NCBI GenBank assembly: GCA_030447305.1
Contig: JAUJPC010000002.1
Coordinates: 510,927-574,926, forward strand
Reading direction: 5' to 3'
Source of the DNA: Actinomycetota bacterium
GTDB lineage: Bacteria; Actinomycetota; CADDZG01; JAHWKV01
Length of the DNA: 64,000 nucleotides
Position numbers and translations under genes: made by a program. Positions 8,287 through 16,371 of this stretch are shown here, piece by piece. The notes below the pieces were generated by a model, which saw only the letters and a list, made by a program, of their open reading frames with translations, made no database searches and was not told where the DNA came from. Every line of letters begins with the position of its first letter. Within the stretch, counting starts at the first letter, position 1.

Positions 8287-8326
8287 CTTCGCTCCACCGC
8301 CCGATTTCTTGTCGGACATTTGTCGG
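8177..8326 (+). mobile_element. Attachment-site module 2: tRNA 3' half, terminator, 16-bp motif
   Basis: Bases 8177-8221 repeat the CAT-anticodon tRNA 3' half of module 1 (shared ACCCGAAGGTCG, GTTCAAATCCT and CCCTCGCAAC). A strong hairpin terminator and GTCGGACATTTGTCGG at 8311-8326 follow. The tRNA half and the 16-bp motif lie 134 bp apart in both modules, so about 150 bp is duplicated with an offset of 1486 bp. Two further GTCGGAC copies follow within 25 bp. The methyltransferase frame reads through this module, showing that it was inserted into or next to that gene. Confidence 0.75.
8238..8271 (+). terminator. Rho-independent terminator after tRNA remnant 2
   Basis: A perfect seven-base stem GCGGCCC/GGGCCGC (8238-8244 with 8258-8264) is followed closely by six T residues. 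It is homologous in position and loop sequence (CACCAC) to the terminator of module 1. Confidence 0.75.
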
Positions 8327-8425
8327 ACCACACGGTGTCGGACGAACGGGGGCTTCCTTTCCACAGGACGTCGCCAAGCGGAAATGCGACGTTTATCGCT
8401 ACTAGGGCTGTAGCCGGGCCGGCAG

Positions 8426-9295
8426 TCAGCTCGGTTTCGTGGGGGAGCCCTCGGGAACTTCCGCAGGCGTGGCGCTCCAGCTGGCCAGGAGGTCGAGTGC
8501 CTGTTGCGACGCCGAGTCGGGTTCTGCCGTGTAGACGAAGATGATCTGCCCCGAGTCCGCCGGAAGCTCCAGGGCCTCGTAGTTCAAGGTGAGAGCTCCA
8601 ACCATCGGGTGGTGGAAATGCTTCGTGCCGGTGCGGTGGAAACGAACGTTGTGCGCAGCCCACCGAACGCGGAAGTCCTTACTTCGTGTCGAGAGCTCAC
8701 CGATCAGGTCGGATAGCGCACGGTCATAGGGGACTCGACCGGCTTCGGCCCTCAGCAGAACGACGACGTCGTTCGCAATGCTCTCCCACTCCTTGAAGAA
8801 GTCCATCGCACGCGGGTTGAGGAAGATGTAACCGCGCTGCGTTCGGCGGACCACTCACATCGGACATGAGGTGGGAATAGCGCGCGCCCAAAAACATTCG
8901 CGTAGAGGACGTCCAAACGTCCGTTCTGGACGAAGGCCGGCACGGTCATGGAATCGAGAATGCGTTGCACGCTTGGGCGCACGCGCTGCTGCAGCGGCCG
9001 CCGGCGGGCGTGACGCGTCGTGTTGGCGGTCCGCGCTAGGTCGAACAGATGCGCTCGTTCGGCCTCGTCGAGTTGCAGGGCGCGGGCGATGCCTTCCAGC
9101 ACGCTCCGACGCACCTCTGGCGTTACCGCGCTCAAGTCGCGTGTAATACTCGACGCTGATCCCTGCCAGCAGAGCGACCTCTTCGCGCCGCAGGCCCTGA
9201 ACGCGCCGCTGCCCTCCATACGCGGGCAAACCTGCTTGGTCGGGGGAGATCCGCGCCCGTCTCGAGACGAGGAAGTCTCTGATCTCGATGTAATG
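8426..9295 (-). pseudogene. MmyB-type XRE regulator, broken by frameshifts
   Basis: Three minus-strand frames join into one protein. The first (near 9290-9130) has EIRDFLVSRRARI and the XRE helix-turn-helix GLRREEVALLAGIS. The second (about 9120-8860) continues with LEGIARALQLDEAERAHLFDLAR. The third (8854-8426) carries the MmyB-like ligand-binding domain ending in RVRWAAHNVRFHRTGTKHFHHP. At least two frameshifts separate them (near 9130 and 8855), and part of the link before GYIFLNPRAMDFF seems lost. Such regulators usually sit divergent from an oxidoreductase gene; here the divergent neighbour is a truncated alcohol dehydrogenase. Confidence 0.85.
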
Positions 9296-9871
9296 GGCAC
9301 GGGCCACCACGCGGCTCTTGTCGCAGATGTTGGACCGGGTAAGACGGTTGCAGTCGTCGGCGACGGCGCCGTCGGGCTGTGCGGTGTCATCGCAGCGAAA
9401 CGCCTCGGCGCGGAGCAGATCATCATCCTGGGCCGCCATCATGAGCGGACCATATTGGCGAAAGAGTTCGGCGCGACCGATGTCGTCAGCGAGCGCGGCG
9501 ACGAGGCGGTCGAGCGGGTCCTCGAGCTGACGAACGGTTCGGGCGCCCACTCAGTTCTCGAGTGCGTCGGCACGGAGCAAGCGACGATCACCGCGATCAG
9601 CATTGCCCGGCCGGGTGGCGCCGTGGGTCGTGTAGGAGTCCCGCAGAACGAGACGATCCCAGCAGAGGCGCCCTTCTACAACAACGTCACCATCGCCGGC
9701 GGTCCTGCGCCGGTACGCGCGTACCTCGATGAGCTACTCCCCGACGTGCTGGAAGGTCGCATCGAGCCGGGACGGGTTTTCGACAAGCAGGTCGGCCTCG
9801 ACGAGGTTCCGGATGGCTACCGCGCGATGGCCGCACGCGAGGCGATAAAGGTCCTGATCGACCCGCGGTGA
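9285..9871 (+). pseudogene. Zinc-type alcohol dehydrogenase, C-terminal part only
   Basis: From about 9288 the plus strand encodes VMGTGHHAAL, the Rossmann motif GDGAVGLCG, GATDVVSERG and a C-terminal VGLDEVPDGYRAM, as in MDR-superfamily zinc-type alcohol dehydrogenases. The N-terminal catalytic half with the zinc ligands is missing. At the exact point where homology starts, homology to the divergent XRE regulator also starts on the other strand. The two genes appear to have been joined by a deletion that removed the dehydrogenase N-terminus and the shared promoter. A longer open frame back to 9020 is antisense shadow. Confidence 0.8.
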
Positions 9872-10053
9872 GGGGACCCACCAACGATCGAAGGACAGGT
9901 GAAATGCACAGCGAATACTTGGCAACAGCACGCTCGAAGTTTCTACGATCGTCCTAGGGAGCGCGCCGACCGAAGCGTCGGGGCGGAGACCTGCTCCCGC
10001 AGGTCGCGATCGCGACCCGCTCCTAGCTGGGATACGGGCGAGACGAGGTGGGT

Positions 10054-10225
10054 ATGACGACCTGCACGAGCGACGAACTGACCAAGATCGGAGGCGGAAG
10101 AGCTACGGCTTGCGTCCGCCCGTAAAGACGGGACTATGCCGGCCACCATGACGATATGGGTGGCCCGCGTGGGACGATCTGTGATGTCGGCTCCGCCTAT
10201 GGTCGCCGACAACCGCCTTAACGAT
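10054..10225 (+). pseudogene. DUF2255-like gene, heavily frameshifted
   Basis: ATG 10054 starts MTTCTSDELTKIGG. A shifted frame continues with EELRLASARKDGT and MTIWVARVG, and another gives SAYGRRQPP. In order these match the small DUF2255 family (W-T-x-DEL-x-x-IG, E-L-x-x-ASxRxDGT, TIWVVRVGDDLYVRSxxG). At least two frameshifts occur within 170 bases, so it cannot make the normal product. The DNA between the dehydrogenase stop (9872) and here has no gene apart from a 17-codon open stretch after ATG 9904. Confidence 0.6.
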
Positions 10226-10255
10226 CCACACAAAAAGCCCTCGCGACGGCACGCC

Positions 10256-10432
10256 CTAGACGGGCGGAGTTTGCCCTGCGTCGGCGGGTCGGTCGCCTGC
10301 GCTCGCCTGACCGGCGTGGCCGGGCGTAATCCCTACCCCCTTGCCTTGACTGTTCTCCGCCGCTTCCCGCAGATTCGCCTGCGTTTCGTCGGCAGGCTCC
10401 TGACTTGATTCGCGCTCTTCATCGTTTGCCAT
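10256..10432 (-). CDS. Small acidic protein with GKGVGITPGH motif
   Basis: A 58-residue protein starts at ATG 10432 with a perfect GGAGGT site (10439-10444 on this strand) six bases upstream. The first half is strongly acidic (MANDEERESSQEPADE). The second contains GKGVGITPGHAGQASAGD, a motif I associate with small uncharacterised actinobacterial proteins. There is no membrane segment or cysteine, so it is probably cytoplasmic and partly disordered. The strong ribosome site and intact frame make it credible in the middle of debris. Function is unknown. Confidence 0.65.
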   Translation of the reverse strand: MANDEERESSQEPADETQANLREAAENSQGKGVGITPGHAGQASAGDRPADAGQTPPV

Positions 10433-11367
10433 TTGTCTACCTCCGGGTGCACTGTGTGCGTCTCCTACCCCGTCCTAACCGCGAGCAATCATTCGTCCCC
10501 CCGTCTTACGAGGCAATGCATTGTCTTCAACTAGCTCACTGGGTGTCGACCAAAAATGTACCGGCAGTGTCAGCAGTCGTGGAGGGCGCGCTCAACCTCT
10601 TCGCCTTGCGAGCCGCTCCATGTCGGGCCTTCCAACCCATCGATCCAGAAACCGACCCAGCAGTCCCCGAATGTAGAGGATGTGTGCCAGGATGAGCCAG
10701 CCGCTGGGTAGACGTGTTCGCCAGGGCGTCAACGACGCGGCTGGTAGCCTTCAGTCGTTCCCGATCGAGTGTAACGTCGAGCATTGGACGGGCAGGGTTG
10801 CAATGGAGTGCGAATTCCGTAGGCCATTTTGTAGGCCGAAACGTACCCGGAGAACTCAATGTCCATTGACATCGACAAATGCCTACCTGGCTAAAGCGTT
10901 GCATGAGCAGCTCTTGAGCACTGCGTCGTCGGGCGGCTTTAAAGTCGACAGCGATGGCAAGGTGTCGACAGGATCGATGTAATCGGCCAGCAGATTTGAA
11001 GACTGACCTGCCGGAAGTGAAGCTGACACGTTCATCAGGACGCTTCCCCGGCTCTGCGTACTCCCAGGATCTCGGGACAGATGAACGTACAAGCTGCGGT
11101 TTCGGGGGGCCGATTAGATCCTTCAGGACCAGCAGATCGATGCCGCGGCGGCCAACTGGGTGCCGTAAGTGAGGAGGAGACGATGGGGCGACGTACCCGG
11201 GGGGTAGTCCCTGTACTGTTTAACCTCGAGCAGCTCGGGTAACCGACCGCGAGCGGTATCGAGGTTCAGATCTTCGCCGAAGGGGTTGCCCGCGTTACAA
11301 ACCGCCCGAAGGGTGACCCGATCGCTTCGGTAGGAGCGAGGTATGACCCCTGACACTGGTCAGGCCC
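10433..11367. other. Gene-poor stretch with mobile-element traces
   Basis: I see no intact gene here. Around 10543-10562 the sequence GTGTCGACCAAAAATGTACC resembles an insertion-sequence end but has no transposase beside it. The 38-bp repeat at 10814-10851 lies inside. A 54-codon frame (11081-11242) has an internal ATG at 11184 preceded by a strong GGAGGAG site but encodes only 19 residues from there (MGRRTRGVVPVLFNLEQLG), perhaps the head of a lost gene. Confidence 0.4.
10814..10851 (+). repeat. 38-bp dispersed repeat, copy 2 (plus orientation)
   Basis: This copy matches 6594-6631 in inverted orientation at 35 of 38 positions and also holds two tandem GTAGGCCATT-like units. The pair brackets the tRNA remnants, the methyltransferase and the broken XRE/ADH genes, a span of about 4.2 kb. 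Confidence 0.7.
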
Positions 11368-12360
11368 GTGATCGCCAATGAGCCGCCGGAGGCACGTCGT
11401 GTCCGGGTGCTACTCCTCCCCGATCCTGGCCTCCCGGCCGAGATCAGTAAACGACTCGCCTCGGAGCTACCTTCCGTACTTCACAATCAGCTTTCCGACG
11501 CAGTCGAGTGGTCCGTAGGTAAACTGTGCCCGCTGGTCGTCGGGGATGAGCAGGTTAACCACACTAGCCTTGTAGAGGTTGTGACTGCCCTCATCCCGGA
11601 CGACGATTGGGACATTGCGATCTGCTTGACGGACCTCCCGCGACGTTCCCAGCTTCGTTCTCTGGTGGCGGAACTAGACCCAGAACAGCGCGTTGCTGGT
11701 ATCGGTGGCTGCTCTCGGGTTGACCCGGCTTCATCGATGGGCACGAGAGGGGGTGTGGGCGATCGTCGTGGAGCTGTTACCTAAGGTTCGACTTCAGGAC
11801 CCACCGATCCCCGGATGCCCAGACAAGGAATCGGCTGCTCGGTCACACTGAAAACGACCGAGCAATCCAATCCACCGTCCGTTACGTCAACCGGGGGTTC
11901 CGTGGCACCGTGCGACTCTGGCCGGGATGGCGCGCCAACCGACCGTGGAGTTTGTTTACCGGGCTTTCAAAGGCGATGGTCGGCGCGTTCGGCACGGCGG
12001 CGTCCGTTGTTCTCAATGCCAACGCTTGGCAACTTGGCGTGGCCCTCAGCCCTTCTCGACGAGTGCTTCTAACCCTTGCTTCCGTCGTTGCACTGGCGGC
12101 TTGGTTGATCATCGATCATGAGTTGTGGGAGCACCCTGCTGATGACAATGCGCGGGAGCGGGCTACGCTGTACACCCCGACAACGCTGCGACGGCCATCA
12201 CCATTGGCTTGGGTGTTGTGTCGTGCACATCGTGTTGTTCCTAGCTCTGCTCATTACAATTCTGTTTGTGTTCGAGTGGGGCGTCGTTGGTGCAAGTCTT
12301 CGGAAGCCGCCAACATGGCCGGACGTAGTCGCATTGGCGTGTATCCCTCATGGTGTTTGA
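11368..12360 (+). pseudogene. Conserved actinobacterial membrane protein, broken by several frameshifts
   Basis: The frame from GTG 11368 encodes RVRVLLLPDPGLPAEISKRLA, then SDAVEWSV and WDIAICLTDLPRR. Continuity moves to a second frame near 11750 (WAIVVELLPK), a third at 11880-12160 (RANRPWSLFTGLSKAMVGAFGTAA, then a helix ending ALAAWLIIDHELWE) and a fourth from about 12190 (two more helices, ILFVFEWG). Together this is one membrane protein with a soluble N-terminal domain and about four helices, a conserved hypothetical in high-GC actinobacteria. At least three indels disrupt it. Confidence 0.7.
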
Positions 12361-12460
12361 CCGCTCGCATCACCAATTAGCCTCGTTTCCGCTGAGTGAT
12401 GGGCCATCTGCGGAACGCTGCTTGAACTTGACGTAAGCCTGAAAGGAATGGATCTGGCGC

Positions 12461-12588
12461 CGGTTTAAAAACCGAACTCGGCGTCTTATGCTCTGGGTTG
12501 ATTGACGTCTCGAGTTTGCGACGGGTTCAAGGGCACGCTACACGAGGACGCTTGAAATCATAATCTTTGAAATCATAGTAAGGAAGGA
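12461..12588 (+). promoter_or_regulatory. Upstream repeats and ribosome site of the AfsR-like gene
   Basis: An inverted repeat CGGTTT-AA-AAACCG lies at 12461-12474. An 11-bp direct repeat TTGAAATCATA occurs at 12552-12562 and 12567-12577, spaced 15 bp. A purine-rich AGGAAGGA (12581-12588) then leads into the GTG/ATG start. SARP-family regulators bind direct repeats, so the repeat could be a self-binding site, but its position just before the ribosome site is unusual. Neither the -10 nor the -35 box is obvious. Confidence 0.4.
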
Positions 12589-12590
12589 AT

Positions 12591-15500
12591 GTGATGCGCT
12601 TCTGCCTATTCGGAGGCGTTAGCGTTGTTGGTGCTGATGGCATCCAGGTTCATCTCGGCAAGAAACAGCAACAGCTTCTGGCGTTCCTAATGCTTGCCGC
12701 GAACAGGACCATTCCCGGTGACGTCCTCGTTGACAACCTTTGGGAGCACCAGCTGCCGGCAAACCCCGCTAACAGTCTTCAAGACCTGGTGAAGCGGCTG
12801 AGAATTGCCCTCGGCGATGAGAGCCATAGTGTTGTTGTGACCCGTAACCGGGAGTACGGGTTGATTGCGAATCCCGATTGCCTGGACTTATCGTTGTTTC
12901 GGCGGCTCGCGACGGCAGGGCTTGCGCTTCAGGAAGCGGAACCGGAAACTTCCCGGCTGCTGCTTGCCCACGCATTAGAACAGGCGGCCGGTGATCTGCC
13001 TGATTTCAAGCCTGGTACCCGGGCAAGCGACGAAATCGAAGATCTTTACAGGCTTCGGCTGGCCGCTGTGAACGCCTTACAGGCTTTTGACTCGGGACCG
13101 GCGGAAGATTCAATCATGCGCGAGGGCATGGAGACGGTGCCGCCCCAGAGAGTCGGTTTGGCGCTCAACCTTTCCGACCTTGAGGAGCTGGTTCTGGTCG
13201 ACGTAGTTACGCAGGTTAGGAGTTTCCAAGGATTGATCCACCGGCTGTCACAAGGTGTTCTTATAGCTTCATTCCCATGGGTAGGGGCGGCTTTGCGGGC
13301 AGCTGCGCACATAGCCGATCAGCTTGCCAACTATCCTGAAGCGCTGCTTGGTGGGGCCGTCGGTCATATCCTGCCGGGGGGGACCATGCGGTCGACGGAG
13401 GCCCTTCTTCAACTTGCGGGCCGTGCTGCGCCCGGTCAGATCCTGGTACCCGCCAGGCTCCACGAATCGGCATCTCTTGGACGACTCACGGGTTCCCTTC
13501 AACTGATCGACGATGAGGACCCATCCGTCCGCCGTGGCCTCGGGGCGGGACCAAGCTGTTCGGTTACTCAAACCGATGTGCCGATGATCGGTCGAGAACA
13601 GACGATTGTCGAGATCGATGAACTCGTACACCGTCATAGGTTCGTGACTCTCAGGGGACCCGGCGGGGTTGGCAAAACTCGTCTAGCCCATGAAATGGTC
13701 GATATTCTCGGCGGGCGGTTCTTGGACGGTGTTTCATTCGTCGACTTATCGCAGGCGGACCGGCATGGAGATCCGGTTTCCTTGGTGGTACGGACCCTGG
13801 CCCTTGTGCCCGAATCTTACCGACGACCGGTAGAAACCTTGGTTGACCGCCTTGCTTCAAGCCGCCGCTTACTGATCCTTGACAACTGCGAGGAGTTCGT
13901 CGAGGACGTCCGAGATCTGTCGGAGGCACTGATGAACGGGTGCCCACACCTGCAGATCCTTGCAACAAGCAGGTCATGCGTCGGAGTCGCGCATGAGACG
14001 ATTTACGAGGTGAGCGAGCTGGATGTCGCCGACTCAGCACACCTTCTCCTGACTTTGGCATATCCGTCTCCAGGACCTGCTGTCTCGGACCACACCGAGT
14101 CGCGGATGCGAGATCTATCCTCGCTCCTGGACAACCTTCCGCTGGCGATCGAATGCGCTTCCGCGATGGTTAGGGCCATGGGCCTGGAGAGGACACTGGC
14201 GGCGCTCAGCTCCTTGCCCGACGGGGCGATGCTTCCCCTCTTGGATGCCGCACACGGGGGTAGGGGGCGCCACCCGTCTTTAGAGCTGGCTCTTAATGTC
14301 AGCTGCCGACTTCTTGACGAAAACGAACTGCGCCTTTTTGAGCGCTTGTCTTCGCTGCGTGGCACCTTCAGCACGGGAGATGCGGTCGGGGTCGCTTCCA
14401 ACGGCAACTTCGTCAGGACCAGTTCAGGCCTCGACCTCCTCTGCGAGGCCAGCCTGGTGAAGCGCCTTGGCTCCGACAGTTGGAGGATGCTTGAGCCGGT
14501 GCGTCAATTCGCGGCGACCCGGCTGCTTAGAAGAGGAGAACATTCGGCTCAGGCGGCTCGGCACGCGCGCCACTTCGTTGGCTTGGCCAAACAATCTGAG
14601 GCTAGCCTTCGCGGACCCGAAGAGGCGGCTTGTTTTGCCAGGTTGACCGATGCTTATCCGAATCTCGTTAAGGCCCTTTCATGGGCTGTTGAGTCCGGCG
14701 ATTGCCCGGCGGCCCTTGAACTCACCAGCTCGCTGTGGTGGTACTGGGCGGCGCGAGGGATGTTCGTCGAGGGCTCGCAAGCTGTTGAGCGAGCTCTGAC
14801 AGTCCAAGGATCCCCATCGAAGAGGTTACGTGCGAAGGCGCTGGTCGCGGCATCGCACCTGGCGTGGTGGGCGGGGAACCCGCAGAGAACCGAGACGTCG
14901 CTTATAGAGGCAATGCAACTTATTGGCGAACTCGACCGGGTAAATCACCAGGATGCCGCACTTGAAGCATGGGCGCGAACAGGCCTTGCCGCCGCAAGAA
15001 TGTGGGGTGGGGGAGAGTATGACCAGCTGCAGACGCACCTGAATGAAGCCCTGCGGCTCTTCACGTCAATAGGTGACGTTGGCGGCGCAGCGTTGAATCT
15101 ATCAACGCACAGCGGCATAGCTTGGCATCACGGTGACGACCACCTGCACTACTCCAAGGCCTGCCAGGCCCTCGCTGCATTCGAGTCTGTCGGTCACCAG
15201 ACGATGATTGCTCACTCCAAGCGAGTGGTGGGTCTGGCAAAGGCAGCGCTGGGCGGAGTCGAATCCGGTCGACCTTTGATCATTGAAGGTCTGGACCTCT
15301 CTGAGGAGTTGGGCGACATTGGAGGATTACCCCTCGGACTCTGCTTCTTTGGACTGGTGGAGGCTTGGGGAGACGACCGGGTAAGCGCCGTCGAGGCGTT
15401 CCGCCGGTCAATCATCATCAACCGGGATCTCGGTCAGATTTGGCCCTACGTGCTCTCCATCGGCTTCGCAAGTGAGGAGGCCTGCATTCAGGGCCGAGCG

Positions 15501-15710
15501 TCGGATGGTATCAGGCTGAATTCGGTAATTGAACGCCTTACGACTCGTACGGGAATTCGTTTTCCCCCGCGCGACGAACAGAGACTGCGCGCGGAGCTCG
15601 AGAGGGCTACTCAACTGCTCGGCCCTGCAGAGGCAGCAAAGTCGAGGGACGAGGGATCTGCGATGGACCTACCCGAAGCAACGATTCTTGCTCTGAACGT
15701 CTTGGAGTAG
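12591..15710 (+). CDS. AfsR/SARP-like regulator with ATPase and TPR-type regions
   Basis: The 1039-residue protein begins with an OmpR-type winged helix (about 5-95; KKQQQLLAFLMLAANRTI, DNLWEHQLPANPANSLQDLV). Residues about 195-315 (ending GRAAPGQILVPARLHESA) resemble a degenerate class III cyclase domain without recognisable catalytic aspartates. An AAA/NB-ARC-type ATPase follows: GPGGVGKT near 356 and RRLLILDNCEEF near 425. The last 350 residues are helical and TPR-like. Family members bind DNA as ATP-dependent switches controlling secondary metabolism. The short segment between winged helix and cyclase part is much smaller than a full BTAD domain. Start is GTG 12591 or ATG 12594. Its likely targets, by proximity only, are the convergent tyrA-ThDP-CMD genes. 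Confidence 0.85.
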   Translation: MMRFCLFGGVSVVGADGIQVHLGKKQQQLLAFLMLAANRTIPGDVLVDNLWEHQLPANPANSLQDLVKRLRIALGDESHSVVVTRNREYGLIANPDCLDLSLFRRLATAGLALQEAEPETSRLLLAHALEQAAGDLPDFKPGTRASDEIEDLYRLRLAAVNALQAFDSGPAEDSIMREGMETVPPQRVGLALNLSDLEELVLVDVVTQVRSFQGLIHRLSQGVLIASFPWVGAALRAAAHIADQLANYPEALLGGAVGHILPGGTMRSTEALLQLAGRAAPGQILVPARLHESASLGRLTGSLQLIDDEDPSVRRGLGAGPSCSVTQTDVPMIGREQTIVEIDELVHRHRFVTLRGPGGVGKTRLAHEMVDILGGRFLDGVSFVDLSQADRHGDPVSLVVRTLALVPESYRRPVETLVDRLASSRRLLILDNCEEFVEDVRDLSEALMNGCPHLQILATSRSCVGVAHETIYEVSELDVADSAHLLLTLAYPSPGPAVSDHTESRMRDLSSLLDNLPLAIECASAMVRAMGLERTLAALSSLPDGAMLPLLDAAHGGRGRHPSLELALNVSCRLLDENELRLFERLSSLRGTFSTGDAVGVASNGNFVRTSSGLDLLCEASLVKRLGSDSWRMLEPVRQFAATRLLRRGEHSAQAARHARHFVGLAKQSEASLRGPEEAACFARLTDAYPNLVKALSWAVESGDCPAALELTSSLWWYWAARGMFVEGSQAVERALTVQGSPSKRLRAKALVAASHLAWWAGNPQRTETSLIEAMQLIGELDRVNHQDAALEAWARTGLAAARMWGGGEYDQLQTHLNEALRLFTSIGDVGGAALNLSTHSGIAWHHGDDHLHYSKACQALAAFESVGHQTMIAHSKRVVGLAKAALGGVESGRPLIIEGLDLSEELGDIGGLPLGLCFFGLVEAWGDDRVSAVEAFRRSIIINRDLGQIWPYVLSIGFASEEACIQGRASDGIRLNSVIERLTTRTGIRFPPRDEQRLRAELERATQLLGPAEAAKSRDEGSAMDLPEATILALNVLE

Positions 15711-15856
15711 ACCGGCACCTTTCTCAAGGTTTCGTTTCAGCGCAATTTCAGCGGCAAACCTTAGGGTCGCAGGCAATGGTCACGCCCGCAAGTCCCGGCG
15801 CAGGGGAACAGAGACCCCTCGGCAACGGACCGCTAGAGTGCCCGGCGAGTGGTCCT

Positions 15857-16369
15857 TCATGTCTGTGCCATGCCGGGCTGCTGTTCCGGAATGAGCTCGA
15901 AAGTCTCGCAGATCATTCCTACAAGAACGTACTGGCCGACCAACATGGCCAGTTCAATGATCGAGCTGTCATCAAGATACCGCTTCAAGTCGGTTTTCGT
16001 GGTAGCCGTGATCCTTCCCACGTCAATCAGTTCATCGGCGGCCAGTATGAGGAGTCGCTCCACTCCGGTCAGAGCCTTTGCCGCATCCGGCCGCGTTGCC
16101 ATAGTCATGTGCCCCTCGGTTAGGCCGCAGGAGCTAGCTATAACACGATGGCCCTCGAATGCGTAGGGGCAAGTGCGACGCCACGCCACTCTTAGAATCA
16201 CTAGCTCACGCCAGGCAGGACGAAGGCGACCCTTGGTCAAAAGCGACCGGGCGAAGCTTGACCAGGGGGCTCCAATCGCCTCCGCCTTTTTCAGCAGCGA
16301 CATCAACCGCTCGGCCTCTGCCAATCTCATGCCCGGAGGGGTGGGGAACTGTTCGATGCCCTGTGCCAT
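15857..16369 (-). CDS. Carboxymuconolactone decarboxylase (CMD) family protein
   Basis: The 170-residue protein has the CMD/AhpD pattern: WRELVILRVAWR, then CPYAFEGHRVIASSCGLTEG, with a conserved E-x-x-H and one cysteine where AhpD-type proteins carry CxxC. A true AhpD peroxidase needs both cysteines of the CxxC, so this is more like the decarboxylase/isomerase side of the family, many members of which have no known substrate. It starts two bases after the ThDP-enzyme stop and is the last gene of a three-gene operon with tyrA. It converges on the AfsR-like gene with 146 bp between them, in which I see no clear terminator. Confidence 0.75.
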   Translation of the reverse strand: MAQGIEQFPTPPGMRLAEAERLMSLLKKAEAIGAPWSSFARSLLTKGRLRPAWRELVILRVAWRRTCPYAFEGHRVIASSCGLTEGHMTMATRPDAAKALTGVERLLILAADELIDVGRITATTKTDLKRYLDDSSIIELAMLVGQYVLVGMICETFELIPEQQPGMAQT

Positions 16370-16371
16370 GG

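Noticed and set aside
10543-10562. Insertion-sequence terminal repeat
   Set aside because: The sequence looks like an IS end, but I find no second end and no transposase frame, so I note it only within the gene-poor stretch.
10536-10904. 122-codon minus-strand ORF as a gene
   Set aside because: No ribosome site, no recognisable motif, and it runs through the inverted repeat; it is probably chance in GC-rich DNA.
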